A stretch of DNA of 64,000 nucleotides from Planctomycetota bacterium (GCA_014192625.1 BJHM01000004.1:112384-176383), one strand, 5' to 3'; numbered from the stretch's first letter, positions 37,271 to 46,680 are shown. Notes: generated from the letters alone by a model not told the origin. Made by a program: numbers and translations.

Positions 37271-37957
37271 ATGAGCAGTGCAGATGTCGGCAAGCGCGCT
37301 GCGGCGCGCATGGCCGCAGATTTTGTCCAAAGCGGTATGCGACTTGGACTCGGCAGCGGTTCGACCTTTTTGTTCGTGCTCGAGCGGCTCGCTGAACGCA
37401 TCCGCGATGAGCAACTCGAAATCGCTGGCGTGCCAACCAGCAAGGGCACGGCAGAGGCCGCTCGCAAGTTTGGCATTCCACTGCTGAGCATGACCGAGAT
37501 CGAACACCTCGATCTCGCCATCGACGGTGCCGACGAGGTCGATCCGAACAAGAACATGATCAAGGGCGGCGGCGCTGCTCATGTGCGCGAGAAGATTGTT
37601 GCTGCGGCCGCCAAGGAACTGCTCGTCGTTATCGATGAGTCGAAGATGGTCGAAGTGCTTGGCCGGGCCTTCCTCTTGCCGGTCGAAATACTTCGGTTTG
37701 GCTGGCGGCAGGCAGCGCGCGCAATCGAGACCACCGGCTGCGTACCGCAGCTGCGTGCGGTAGCAAGTGGTGAGCCACTGATCACCGACAACGGCAACTA
37801 CATCCTCGATTGCAAATATGATGAGATCCCCGATCCCGCGCGCTTGCACGACCTGCTCAACTCGCTTCCCGGCGTGCTCGACAATGGCCTGTTCGTTGGC
37901 ATGGCTGGTCGAGTGATCATCGGGGAGCGCAGCGGCAAAGTGCGCTTGATCCCGTGA
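37271..37957 (+). CDS. rpiA: Ribose-5-phosphate isomerase A
   Basis: A 228-residue enzyme of the pentose phosphate pathway, converting ribose 5-phosphate and ribulose 5-phosphate. Hallmarks: 'G-L-G-S-G-S-T' (26-32), 'D-G-A-D-E-V-D' with the catalytic aspartate (near 83), 'K-G-G-G-A-A-H-V-R-E-K' (near 97) where most family members have K-G-G-G-G/A-L/A-x-R-E-K, and 'I-D-E-S-K' near 124. The TGA overlaps the GTG start of sixA by four bases. Confidence 0.95.
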   Translation: MSSADVGKRAAARMAADFVQSGMRLGLGSGSTFLFVLERLAERIRDEQLEIAGVPTSKGTAEAARKFGIPLLSMTEIEHLDLAIDGADEVDPNKNMIKGGGAAHVREKIVAAAAKELLVVIDESKMVEVLGRAFLLPVEILRFGWRQAARAIETTGCVPQLRAVASGEPLITDNGNYILDCKYDEIPDPARLHDLLNSLPGVLDNGLFVGMAGRVIIGERSGKVRLIP

Positions 37958-38448
37958 TCGTATGGCTATTGCGCCACGGCACAGCGGAGGACTCGGCCAA
38001 AGACGGCGAGGACGCATCGCGCGCGCTTACCATCGAGGGGTCCTCCCGACTACTGCGCGCGGCACCGGCCTGGCAGCGCGCCGTGCAACACGTCGCAACG
38101 GTCTACGTCAGCCCATTGCTGCGCGCGCAGCAAACCGGACACATCTTCGCCAAAGCCACCGGCATAAAATCACCCCTAATAACCACGCCCATTCTGCTGC
38201 CGTCTGCTCGGCCGATGCTGGCACTCGCGCAGATCGACACCGAGCTAAAAGCGGGCCGCCAAGCAATCGCCTGTATTGGCCACGAACCACACCTCGGCTG
38301 CCTGCTTGGCTTATTGCTCACCGGCAGCGAGCGCGCATCACTGCCATTCAAGAAGGGCTTGCTGGTCGGCGTTGACTTCGATTCGCAAAATAGGCCGATC
38401 GGCCGGCTGGTCTTTGCGATGAGCACGCACCTAGCTGCGTCATTCTGA
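37954..38448 (+). CDS. sixA: SixA-type phosphohistidine phosphatase
   Basis: A 164-residue phosphatase of the histidine phosphatase (RHG) family. The catalytic triplet is RHG at residues 7-9 and the second histidine is in 'G-H-E-P-H-L' near residue 108. SixA removes phosphate from phosphohistidine in signalling proteins. The start is GTG 37954, overlapping the rpiA stop. It may act on the phosphorelay histidine kinases encoded elsewhere in this window, though the genes are not adjacent. Confidence 0.85.
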   Translation: MIVWLLRHGTAEDSAKDGEDASRALTIEGSSRLLRAAPAWQRAVQHVATVYVSPLLRAQQTGHIFAKATGIKSPLITTPILLPSARPMLALAQIDTELKAGRQAIACIGHEPHLGCLLGLLLTGSERASLPFKKGLLVGVDFDSQNRPIGRLVFAMSTHLAASF

Positions 38449-38702
38449 CGCACGCTTCGGCGCGCGCCGAAGGTCCGCGACTCAAACTACTGTCGCCACA
38501 CGCATCGGGTCGGCCATCCAGCAGCCCGATTGTGCTTTTTGCCACCGCACAACGATAGCCACGCACAGGCCAACAGCAGCGTGACGGAAAAGTGGCCACC
38601 TGCAGGTAAGGTCGCTTGCTGGCGCGCACAGCCGTATCGAAGGAGTCCGGTTTTGGCCGGACCAAATCGCGCAACGCCTGGCTCTTGCCGCTCAGAACTT
38701 TT
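38449..38702 (+). other. Intergenic stretch after sixA
   Basis: Besides the palindrome at its left end, this 254-base gap holds no supported gene. A minus-strand stretch ending near 38500 reads hydrophobic (TLPAGGHFSVTLLLACAW) and could be a decayed gene end, but the match to a family cannot be made. Confidence 0.4.
38455..38472 (+). terminator. Perfect 18-base palindrome after sixA, possible terminator
   Basis: CTTCGGCGCGCGCCGAAG is its own reverse complement, six bases after the sixA stop. It can form a seven-pair stem with a GCGC loop. There is no T-run, so if it terminates transcription it does so in a Rho- or structure-dependent way. Confidence 0.35.
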
Positions 38703-39251
38703 TCATTCCGCCTGCGCAGCGCGCCACATCTGCAACCCCGCGAGCACCAATGCGTGATCGATCTCGCCGCGCCGCACCACCGCGTCGAGTTGCTCCGTAG
38801 GCAGCAGCACGACCTCGATGTCCTCACCAAGATCCTGCTGCAAATCGCCGACGCGATGGCAGCCCGTCGCTAGATAGGTGTGACATCGGTTCGTAAAAAT
38901 CGCCGGATTGGGAGTCATCACGCCGAGCTTTTTGATGTGCCTGGCCTGATAGCCGGTCTCCTCGCGCAGTTCGCGTGCCGCTGCAGCAGCGGGGTCCTGT
39001 TCGTGTGGATCAATGAGACCGCCGGGAATCTCCAAGGACATCTGCTCCGTGCCATGTCGATACTGCCGGACCAGAATGATCTGTTGGTCGTCGGTGAGTG
39101 CAACGACGTTGACCCAGTCCGGCGTGCGGATCAGGAAGAAGCCGATGTCCGTCTGCGTGCGCGGCGAACGCCGACGCGCCTTCACAACATCGAACACCTT
39201 GTAGCGGCACAGACTCTCCTCATGCAGATGCTCCCAGTCGCGCAGGCTCAT
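38703..39251 (-). CDS. Nudix hydrolase (ADP-ribose pyrophosphatase type)
   Basis: A 182-residue Nudix hydrolase with a near-canonical Nudix box at residues 78-100, GLIDPHEQDPAAAAARELREETG, here with one extra residue between Glu84 and the RE pair (I give only the key positions: Gly78, Glu84, Arg93-Glu94, Glu97-Glu98, Gly100). A Gly-Tyr-x-Arg turn follows. The N-terminal 'V-V-A-L-T-D-D-Q-Q-I-I-L-V-R-Q-Y-R' is typical of ADP-ribose pyrophosphatases. Its ATG overlaps the stop of the upstream regulatory-domain protein gene by four bases, an unusual pairing. Confidence 0.85.
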   Translation of the reverse strand: MSLRDWEHLHEESLCRYKVFDVVKARRRSPRTQTDIGFFLIRTPDWVNVVALTDDQQIILVRQYRHGTEQMSLEIPGGLIDPHEQDPAAAAARELREETGYQARHIKKLGVMTPNPAIFTNRCHTYLATGCHRVGDLQQDLGEDIEVVLLPTEQLDAVVRRGEIDHALVLAGLQMWRAAQAE

Positions 39252-40936
39252 GGCTCCCTCAAAGTAAGTTCAATGTCGCGCAACGACTCCCCTAGTTGCA
39301 GCTCGACACGCTTCGACATGCGCGGCGGTCCGCTGCTATTTAGCGGGTCAAAGATCATCAGCGTGCATGGGCCGGGGCATTGCGTTTCGATCTCGAACCT
39401 GCCATCAGGGCCGCTCGACACACTGGTCGGCAGCATCAAGGTGCTGCCGATCAGCACGCGCCGGTGCGGCAACTCGGGCAGCGGCAGCGGCTGATCTGGG
39501 ATCAAGCGCACCGTGGCTCCTGGCCTACGAATGCCGTTGCCATCAAGGACAACACCGATCACCGAGGCAGTCATCTTCGCGCGCACGCGCACCGCTGTGT
39601 CCGCTGGCCAAACATCAAAATCGAGCAATGGCGCGCCCGGCTCAAGGAGCTCCGAATATGGCTGGTAGCCTTCGGCAATGATGACGACCCGCACCGTCTG
39701 TTTGACGCTGCCGCGCAACACGAAGTAGCCGTCCTGATCGGCTATCGCGAGATCGGGGGCAGCACCTTGCACGGGCGACGACACGCGCGCAAAGGCGATC
39801 GGCTGCAATGTTGGACGGCCGCGCACGCGACCGCGGAGCGAACCTTTGGGCAACAAAGCCAGCAAGACCTGCACGTCACTCGAACCAGCCGCCAGCGGCC
39901 CTAAGAATCCGATCTCGTGATCGCGATGTCTGATCGTGAGCGTGACCATGCCATTGGCGAGCGGCGTCAACACAAAGTGACCCGCCGCGTCGCTTATCGC
40001 CGTCAGTTGCAACGGCTCACTATCCTTGGTCGCAATCTCAGCCCCAGCGACCGGGGCACCCGTCACCGCGCTGCGAACGTAGCCGTCAATCGCGCGCCCG
40101 GCCAGCAGCCTGATGGTCATCGGCTCTGCGCTGGCTGCCGCCGGATCGAAGGTCGCCTTGGCGACGAAGCCGCTGCGGGTTGCGGCTTCGAGCTGCATGA
40201 GCGAGGCCGCGGCAAAGCTCACGTCCTCCTCAGCACCAAACACAAAGACCTGCTGCTGGTTGTATTGCCCAACCTGCACATGCACTTCGGGAACGGGGCG
40301 CGCCGAGGCGATGATGCGCTGCTCCAGCCACGCGCGTTTCGCCACTTCATCTTGATTGAGAAGACTTGCTGGCAACGGGAGCTCGTTGCCCTGCTGCGGC
40401 ACGAGCGGGGTGAAGCGAGCGAGCACTTCTTCTGCTGGCTCGCCGTTCGGCATGACGAAACGAAAGCTCACGCGCAAGCTGTAGCGATCACGCAAGAGTT
40501 GCACCTGCTGCGGATTTTGCGGCGAGCTCCCAAGCTGAGTAGGAGCAAGGCGCAGCAGGTAGCCAGACGAGGCGACGATCAACTGTTCGGGCTTCTTCAG
40601 CGGTAGCGACGCAAGCCCAAGGACATCCGTGTAGGTGATCGGGGCGCTTTGGATGCGCTCATCAAAGCGGTAGACGGCAGCGCCTGAAATTGGTGCGCCA
40701 GTGCCACTCTCGACAACTTTCAGGCAGGCCGTGATCTCAATGCCGAGGTCCTCCGGCAAACTCTGCGCGACCAAAAGCGGCGCCGCCGAACGCGACATGA
40801 CTTGCGGCATGGCTTCCGCTTCCGTTGCGGAGTGTGGCCTTGCACTGCCAAGCGGCACCGGCGCAGCGCTTCGCAAGGCAAACCAACCCACGACTGCGAC
40901 CAGCAGGACGATGACAAGTGCGGCGAGGTGGCGCAT
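39248..40936 (-). CDS. Membrane-anchored carboxypeptidase-regulatory-like domain protein (second copy)
   Basis: A 562-residue protein. One N-terminal membrane helix (MRHLAALVIVLLVAVVGWF) is followed by beta-sandwich units of the carboxypeptidase regulatory type, with the pattern 'G-x-V-x-x-x-x-G-x-P-V-x-G-A-x-I' and 'D-x-x-G-x-F', near residues 70, 285, 400 and 465. The architecture and style match the protein at 3474-5498, so the two are likely paralogues. No catalytic motif is seen. It is coupled to the Nudix gene by an ATGA overlap. Confidence 0.6.
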   Translation of the reverse strand: MRHLAALVIVLLVAVVGWFALRSAAPVPLGSARPHSATEAEAMPQVMSRSAAPLLVAQSLPEDLGIEITACLKVVESGTGAPISGAAVYRFDERIQSAPITYTDVLGLASLPLKKPEQLIVASSGYLLRLAPTQLGSSPQNPQQVQLLRDRYSLRVSFRFVMPNGEPAEEVLARFTPLVPQQGNELPLPASLLNQDEVAKRAWLEQRIIASARPVPEVHVQVGQYNQQQVFVFGAEEDVSFAAASLMQLEAATRSGFVAKATFDPAAASAEPMTIRLLAGRAIDGYVRSAVTGAPVAGAEIATKDSEPLQLTAISDAAGHFVLTPLANGMVTLTIRHRDHEIGFLGPLAAGSSDVQVLLALLPKGSLRGRVRGRPTLQPIAFARVSSPVQGAAPDLAIADQDGYFVLRGSVKQTVRVVIIAEGYQPYSELLEPGAPLLDFDVWPADTAVRVRAKMTASVIGVVLDGNGIRRPGATVRLIPDQPLPLPELPHRRVLIGSTLMLPTSVSSGPDGRFEIETQCPGPCTLMIFDPLNSSGPPRMSKRVELQLGESLRDIELTLREP

Positions 40937-41136
40937 GGTTCAACAAGCCACCCGGCTTTTCGCCAGCAAGGCTTTGGCCGCCACGGTGTGGCCTGTCCCG
41001 CAGCGACGAGCCTTGTCACAGGATGGGAATTTGGACATGCGTTGGGCCGCGAGCATAACAACGGCGACCAGATGGCGGTAAGCAACGGCAACGCAGTCCT
41101 TCGCCGCACTTTGCTGGTGAGCTAAGGTGTAGCGCG

Positions 41137-42741
41137 ATGCTTGTTCCTTCCAACGCTCGCTGCGGTGAGCGATTGCTCTGGCTTCTGCTAGCAGTGCTGG
41201 CATGTGCAGCGATGCTAGCTTTGACGGCGCACATAGCACTGCGCCTGGGATATCGCTACGACCTGGAGTGGATGGAGGGTGCGATGGTCGACCACGCCGA
41301 GCGAGCGAGGACTTTTACTGGCATCTACACAGCACCCCGCGCCGAGCATGTGCCGTTCCTCTACACGCCGATGCTGTTCTGGCTCGGCGCTCTAGTCTCG
41401 TCCGTGACGCTCACTGGCCCGCTCGCACTGCGACTCGTCAGCGTGCTCGCGTTTGTCGGCTGCGCCGTGCTGATCTATTGCTTTGTCCGACGCGAAGTGC
41501 CTGGGGCAAACCGCAAGCTCGCAGCACTCTGCGCCGCGGGCCTGTTCTGCGCTGGCTACGGCTTCCTGCGTTCCTGGTATGACCTCGCGCGCAACGACAC
41601 GCTGTTCCTCCTTGGCATGCTTGCCACTGGCTGGCTACTGCGCTTTGGCGGCCGACGCGAAGCGATGATTGCTGGCGTCACAGCGGCGTTTGCCTTCCTG
41701 AGCAAACAGAGCGCGCTGCTTTGGCTGCCGGCACTCGGGGTCGGGCTGCTGGCCGTCGACTGGCGCCGCGCTCTCGTGTTTGCGGCCAGCTGCGGACTAG
41801 TAATCGGCGGCACTGCGCTCGCATTGCACATCGCTACCGATGGCTGGTTCACGTTCTACGTGTTCGAGATGCCGCAATACCACGGCTGGCAGGGCGAGTA
41901 CAAACTGAAGTTCTTCACCAGCGACCTCGTGCCGATTGCGCCATTGATGGCACTCTCGATCACCGCCTGCGCGCAGCGTTGGCGCTTGCACCGAGGCCAA
42001 GCGCTGCAGCTAGCGGCCCTGTTCGGCGGTGCGCTGCTCACCTCGTATCTCTCGCGCCTCCACGTTGGCGGCTTCGACAACGTGATGATGCCAGTGCTTG
42101 CGATCGGCTGCATGCTCGCACCGATTGCGGCAGCCAATGCGCGCAGTGCCAGTATCCGCATCGCACTGCTGCTGGTCCTTTGCGCGCAATTTGCGCTGCT
42201 GACTTTGGACGTGCGCGCTGCCCTTGAACCCGACCGCGCAGTGCTCATGGGCTTTGGCCCGCAGTTTCTCCCCACCACCGAAAACCAACGCGCCAACGAA
42301 GAACTCGTCGCTGCAGTAGCACAACTCGATGGCCCGGTCTTCATGCCATTCCATGGCAACCTCGCCGCGCTTGCTGGCAAACCGCGCATGGCGCACGCAC
42401 AGGCCATCCACGATTTGTTATCGGCGCTACCGCGGTCCGCCAACGGGACACTCGACATTTTAGCAATCGCAGATCCTGCGCGGCTCGCCACGCTTTCGCC
42501 ACACGCCCGCACCGCGCTCACCTCGTTCTACGGCTCGGTCCATGAGGCTCTGAGCCAGAAGAAGTTTGCCGCCGTGGTGCTCGATCAGCCGTTAGGCCCC
42601 GTCTTCGAGTCGCTGTTTGCGGCGGCCCTAACCGGCAACTACGAACGACAAGGCGGCGAGCTCTTATCGAAGCCCACTGCGTCACAGCCCGCTGTCGGGA
42701 TGGTCACGCATTCGCCGTATTTTTGGCTGCGGAAGAAGTAG
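41137..42741 (+). CDS. Polytopic GT-C-type glycosyltransferase (family 39-like)
   Basis: A 534-residue membrane protein with about ten predicted helices. After the first helix it has 'Y-D-L-E-W-M-E-G-A-M-V' (near residue 45), an acidic motif in the first extracytoplasmic loop at the place where GT-C enzymes hold catalytic Asp or Glu. The C-terminal 170 residues are soluble. GT-C enzymes use lipid-linked sugars to glycosylate lipids or proteins at the outer face of the inner membrane; substrate is unknown. It converges with yqeY. Confidence 0.7.
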   Translation: MLVPSNARCGERLLWLLLAVLACAAMLALTAHIALRLGYRYDLEWMEGAMVDHAERARTFTGIYTAPRAEHVPFLYTPMLFWLGALVSSVTLTGPLALRLVSVLAFVGCAVLIYCFVRREVPGANRKLAALCAAGLFCAGYGFLRSWYDLARNDTLFLLGMLATGWLLRFGGRREAMIAGVTAAFAFLSKQSALLWLPALGVGLLAVDWRRALVFAASCGLVIGGTALALHIATDGWFTFYVFEMPQYHGWQGEYKLKFFTSDLVPIAPLMALSITACAQRWRLHRGQALQLAALFGGALLTSYLSRLHVGGFDNVMMPVLAIGCMLAPIAAANARSASIRIALLLVLCAQFALLTLDVRAALEPDRAVLMGFGPQFLPTTENQRANEELVAAVAQLDGPVFMPFHGNLAALAGKPRMAHAQAIHDLLSALPRSANGTLDILAIADPARLATLSPHARTALTSFYGSVHEALSQKKFAAVVLDQPLGPVFESLFAAALTGNYERQGGELLSKPTASQPAVGMVTHSPYFWLRKK

Positions 42742-42754
42742 CGGCACCGGCCCT

Positions 42755-43201
42755 TCAACTCAGCGTCTTCAGCGCGTCCTGCACAAGCTTGCCGTCGGCA
42801 AGGCCCTTGAAGCGCACCATCCACTCCTTCATGAATCGGCCGGTGTCCTTGCCACCCTGAAAGCCGATCTCGCTCGCCAGCGCGCGAACCTTTTCTGCCA
42901 CCTGAACGGCAGACATCTGCGTGGGCAAGTAAGTCGCGATGATGTCGATCTCGGACTGCTCCTTTTGCGCGATGTCGTCACGGCCACCGGCCTTTGCCTG
43001 CGTGACCGAGTCCTGGCGAGTCTTCACCGCCCTCTGCAGGATGGCAACCTCCTCGTCGTCCTTCAGCGCATCGACTTGAGTGTCGATCGCCTTCTTCTTG
43101 ATGTCGCTGATGATCATTCGCACCACCGAGAGGCGCAACTTGTCGCCACTCTTCATGGCGACCTTCATGTCAGCAGTGAGTCGGTCCAGGTAACTGCCCA
43201 T
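42755..43201 (-). CDS. yqeY: GatB/YqeY domain protein
   Basis: A 148-residue YqeY-type protein that shares the tail domain of GatB. It starts 'M-G-S-Y-L-D-R-L-T-A-D-M-K-V-A-M-K-S-G-D' and has the family 'G-G-K-D-x-G-x-F-M-K-E' stretch. YqeY is thought to help in tRNA-dependent amidation or tRNA binding. It follows gyrA by eight bases, so it probably shares its transcript. Confidence 0.88.
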   Translation of the reverse strand: MGSYLDRLTADMKVAMKSGDKLRLSVVRMIISDIKKKAIDTQVDALKDDEEVAILQRAVKTRQDSVTQAKAGGRDDIAQKEQSEIDIIATYLPTQMSAVQVAEKVRALASEIGFQGGKDTGRFMKEWMVRFKGLADGKLVQDALKTLS

Positions 43202-43209
43202 TGTTAGTC

Positions 43210-45684
43210 CTACGGCTTTGCCGCGTCGGCCTTGACCAGCGGCTCTTCACTGAGAATGCGGGCGACGGAGACGAGCTTGTCTTCGCCCTTGATTGCAATG
43301 CAGCGCACGCCCTGGGTGGCGCGCCCGATAACGCTGATCCCACTAACCTTGGTGCGGACGATCTGGCCGTCCTTGGTAATCATCATCAGCTCGTCTTCCT
43401 CACGAACGGCGAGCAGGTTCACAACCTTGCCATTGCGCTCCGAAGTGCGGATGTCGATGACACCTTGGCCACCGCGGCCTTGGACCTTGTATTCCTCGAC
43501 CTTGGTGCGCTTGCCATAGCCATTTTCGCACACGGTGAGCAGCGTCTCGTCGCCACTGCAGACAACCATGTCGACGACCGCATCACCTTCTTGTGGGCGG
43601 ATGCCCCACACTCCGGTGGCGCCACGGCCCATCGGCCGCGCATCGTCTTCAGCAAAACGAATCGCCATGCCATTGCGCGTGCCGAGCACGATCGTCTGAC
43701 CAGCGCGGCAGAGATTGACACCGACCAGCGTGTCGCCCTCCTCCAGATTGACGGCGATGATGCCGCCAGCCCGGGGTCGGCTGTATTGCTCCAGCGGGGT
43801 CTTTTTAATGAGGCCCTGGCGCGTCGCCGTGACGAGGAAGCGGTCATCAAAAGCCTCAACGCGCAGGATCGAATTGATCTTCTCGCCTTCCGCGATCTCG
43901 ATGACGTTGGCGAGCGCGCGGCCCTTGGCGCCACGACCGTAGCTCGGCAGTTCGTAGACGCGCTTCCAGTAGACGCGGCCGCGATCCGTGAAGAACAGGA
44001 AGTGGTCGTGCGTGCTGGCAACGAACAGGCTGGCGAGGAAGTCACCATCCTTCATGTCACCACCCACAACGCCCATACCGCCGCGGCCCTGGGTCCGGTA
44101 TTGATCCAGCGCAGTGCGCTTGATGTAGCCCTCGTGCGTGACGGTGACGACCATCATCTCTTCCGTGATGAGGTCTTCATCGACAAAGTCGCCGACCTCT
44201 TCGGTGCTGACGATGGTGCGACGGTCATTGCCAAATCGCTCCACCATCTCCTTGAGGTCCTGTCGCATCATCCCCACCAGCACGTCGCGCTCGGCGAGAA
44301 TGCGCTTGTAGTGCACGATCTCTAATGTGACTTCTTTATGCTCGGCTTCGAGCTTCTCGATCTCTAGGCCGGTCAGACGCGCAAGGCGCATGTCGAGAAT
44401 CGAGCGCGACTGGATATCGGACAGCTGAAAGCGCGCCATCAACTTCAGGCGCGCTTCGTCAACGTTGGCCGACCGCTTGATGATCTCGACGATCTCATCA
44501 ATGTTTTGCACCGCGAGGCGCAAGCCATCGAGGATGTGCAGCCGATCCTCAGCCTTGCGCAGCAAGAAGCGGGTGCGCCGACGAATCACCTCAACGCGGT
44601 GATCGCGGTATGCCTCAATCAACTGCTTGAACGGCAGGGTGCGCGGACGGTTGTCCTGAATTGCGAGATTGATGATCGAGAACGTGCTCTGCAACGGCGA
44701 CAGCTTGTAGAGCTGATTCACCGCGACCATCTCGTCCTCGACGCGGTGCTTCAGTTCGACGACGAGGCGCAAGCCAACGCGATCGTTGGACTCATCGTTG
44801 ACGTCGGCGATGGAATCAATCTGGCCCGACTTCACGAGATGCTTGATGCGCTCAAGGATCGTGGTCGTCTTGACCTGGAATGGCACCTCGGTAAAGACCA
44901 GCTGCTTTCTGCCCTTCCGGTCTTCGACGTGATACTTCGCACGCACTGCGATGTTGCCGCGGCCGGTCGCGTAGGCACTGCGGATCCCGCTGCGCCCCAT
45001 GATGGTGCCGCCAGTCGGAAAGTCAGGCCCCTTCACGACCGTCAGCAACTCGTCCAGCGAGACATCCGGATTGTCGAGCAGCATGTTGATGGCTGCGGCG
45101 ATCTCTATGAGGTTGTGCGGCGGCAGGCTGGCAGCCATGCCGACGGCGATGCCAGTCGAGCCGTTGCACAGCAAGTTGGGGAAGCGCGCCGGCAGCACCA
45201 CTGGCTGCATACGCGTGCCATCGTAATTGGGCACTTCATCGACGGTCTGCTTGTCGAGGTCTTCGAGCAGGTAGACCGCGGGCCACGCGAGCTTGGCCTC
45301 GGTGTATCGCATCGCCGCGGGCGGGCTGCCGTCGATCGCGCCGAAGTTACCTTGGCTATCCACCAGTGGATTGCGCGTGGTGAACGGTTGCGCCATGCCG
45401 ACCAGCGTCGGGTAGACGACCGATTCGCCATGCGGGTGGTAGTTGCCCGAAGTGTCGCCGCAAATCTTCGCACACTTGCGGTGCTTGCTACGTGGGCCCA
45501 GGCCAAGGTCGTTCATCGCCACCAGCACGCGTCGCTGGCTCGGCTTGAGGCCGTCGCGCACATCGGGTAGGGCGCGACTAAGGATCACGCTCATCGAGTA
45601 GTTGAGATAGCTTTCGCGCATCTCGTTCTCGATGAGTAGGTCAGTGATCCTCCCGCCTGGCGGGATCGGAGTCGTGTCGGTCAT
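43210..45684 (-). CDS. gyrA: DNA gyrase subunit A
   Basis: The 824-residue product is the DNA cleavage and rejoining subunit of gyrase. The catalytic tyrosine is Y127 in 'P-P-A-A-M-R-Y-T-E'. The C-terminal wrapping domain has GyrA-box-like 'Q-G-R-G-G-M-G' and 'Q-G-R-G-G-Q-G'. In the quinolone region the sequence is 'H-P-H-G-E-S-V-V-Y-P': Ser88 matches E. coli Ser83 but Pro92 stands where E. coli has Asp87. The start is ATG 45684. It is divergent from the CinA-like gene (146 bases) and followed by yqeY. Confidence 0.95.
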   Translation of the reverse strand: MTDTTPIPPGGRITDLLIENEMRESYLNYSMSVILSRALPDVRDGLKPSQRRVLVAMNDLGLGPRSKHRKCAKICGDTSGNYHPHGESVVYPTLVGMAQPFTTRNPLVDSQGNFGAIDGSPPAAMRYTEAKLAWPAVYLLEDLDKQTVDEVPNYDGTRMQPVVLPARFPNLLCNGSTGIAVGMAASLPPHNLIEIAAAINMLLDNPDVSLDELLTVVKGPDFPTGGTIMGRSGIRSAYATGRGNIAVRAKYHVEDRKGRKQLVFTEVPFQVKTTTILERIKHLVKSGQIDSIADVNDESNDRVGLRLVVELKHRVEDEMVAVNQLYKLSPLQSTFSIINLAIQDNRPRTLPFKQLIEAYRDHRVEVIRRRTRFLLRKAEDRLHILDGLRLAVQNIDEIVEIIKRSANVDEARLKLMARFQLSDIQSRSILDMRLARLTGLEIEKLEAEHKEVTLEIVHYKRILAERDVLVGMMRQDLKEMVERFGNDRRTIVSTEEVGDFVDEDLITEEMMVVTVTHEGYIKRTALDQYRTQGRGGMGVVGGDMKDGDFLASLFVASTHDHFLFFTDRGRVYWKRVYELPSYGRGAKGRALANVIEIAEGEKINSILRVEAFDDRFLVTATRQGLIKKTPLEQYSRPRAGGIIAVNLEEGDTLVGVNLCRAGQTIVLGTRNGMAIRFAEDDARPMGRGATGVWGIRPQEGDAVVDMVVCSGDETLLTVCENGYGKRTKVEEYKVQGRGGQGVIDIRTSERNGKVVNLLAVREEDELMMITKDGQIVRTKVSGISVIGRATQGVRCIAIKGEDKLVSVARILSEEPLVKADAAKP

Positions 45685-45816
45685 GCGCAGATTCGGGTCT
45701 TTGGAAGTCGGAAGAAGCGTTACATTGTTCCGCGCCCAGGCGAGTGCTGCAACCGAAGAAACTGCACAGCTATACTTGTTCTGAGCAAGCGGCGACGGCG
45801 CCGTTTTCCCCCTTGC

Positions 45817-45822
45817 AAGGAG
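45817..45822 (+). promoter_or_regulatory. Strong ribosome binding site for a TTG start
   Basis: AAGGAG stands eight bases before TTG 45831, the clearest Shine-Dalgarno site in the window. It decides the start of the CinA-like gene: the longer frame from ATG 45744 has no such site and adds a non-family N-terminus. Confidence 0.75.
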
Positions 45823-45830
45823 CCTTTTCA

Positions 45831-46661
45831 TTGGACAAGAGCGTCATCATCCTGGTCGTTAGCCGCGAGATTTTGGAGGGTTCCTTGGTCGATCGGAACG
45901 CTGCCTTCATTGCCAACCGGATCGACGATCTGGGCTACCGCGTTCGGACCATTCAAGTAGTTGACCGGGTCGAGTCGGAGATGACCGCTGCGTTGCGCTG
46001 GGCGTTGGAGCAAAAGCCCACGTTCGTGATCATGACTGGTGGCCTTGGCCCCAACTGGGATGACAACTCGCGCGGCTGCTTGGCAAAGGCCACGGGCCTG
46101 CCGCTGGAGCAGGACCCCAGCGCACTAGCGCAGATTCAGAGCGCATACCGACGCATGAATGCAAAAGGCATCATCGCCGAAATCGAGCTAACCGAAGCGC
46201 GGGCCTTCATGGCGCGCGTACCAAAAGGCTCCATCTGCTACGAGAACACGGTCGGCACTGCGCCAGCGGTGCAACTCAAGATCGGCACGACGACGACGTT
46301 TTTACTGCCAGGCGTACCCGGCGAGATGCAGCGTCTGCTCACGCAGCACGTGCTGCCCGCCATGCTTGCCGAAGGGCCCGGGACAGTGCGCGCCGAACGA
46401 CAACTCGACTACCACGGCCATGACGAGTCGGCGATCAGCCGAATCTTGGGCGAAGTAGCGAAGTTTCACCAAAAAGTAAGCCTGCGCACAACGGTGCGAG
46501 GCACCGAGGAATCGCTGGCAATCCGCGTCCGGCTGGTCGCCGAGCACACCGACCCGGTGGCACTCGATGAGCTGCTCGAGCACGCCGAACGCGACTTGCG
46601 CCAGCGCCTTGGCATGAACACCAACACGCGCCCTCCCGACGGACGCCGAAGGGACCAATGA
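45831..46661 (+). CDS. CinA-like molybdopterin-binding domain protein
   Basis: A 276-residue protein with the MoeA/MogA-type fold found at the N-terminus of CinA. It has 'S-R-E-I-L-E-G-S-L-V-D-R-N' (near residue 10), 'M-T-G-G-L-G-P-N-W-D-D-N' (72-83), where CinA usually has G-G-L-G-P-T-x-D-D, and 'V-G-T-A-P' and 'L-P-G-V-P-G-E-M' (160-168). The C-terminal NMN deamidase domain of CinA is absent. CinA-type proteins cleave ADP-ribose or recycle pyridine nucleotides; the single-domain version may do only the hydrolysis. The start is TTG 45831 with a strong ribosome binding site. It heads a run with pfpI, mutY and fabI. Confidence 0.8.
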   Translation: MDKSVIILVVSREILEGSLVDRNAAFIANRIDDLGYRVRTIQVVDRVESEMTAALRWALEQKPTFVIMTGGLGPNWDDNSRGCLAKATGLPLEQDPSALAQIQSAYRRMNAKGIIAEIELTEARAFMARVPKGSICYENTVGTAPAVQLKIGTTTTFLLPGVPGEMQRLLTQHVLPAMLAEGPGTVRAERQLDYHGHDESAISRILGEVAKFHQKVSLRTTVRGTEESLAIRVRLVAEHTDPVALDELLEHAERDLRQRLGMNTNTRPPDGRRRDQ

Positions 46662-46680
46662 GCCGGGCCTGCATCAAGCC

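Noticed and set aside
38455..38472. Classical Rho-independent terminator after sixA
   Set aside because: The palindrome is perfect but lacks a T-run, so I list it only as a low-confidence terminator.
43201..45570. Two long plus frames (374 and 354 codons) over gyrA
   Set aside because: Both are antisense to gyrA; composition is Asp, Ala, His and Arg rich and there is no family match.
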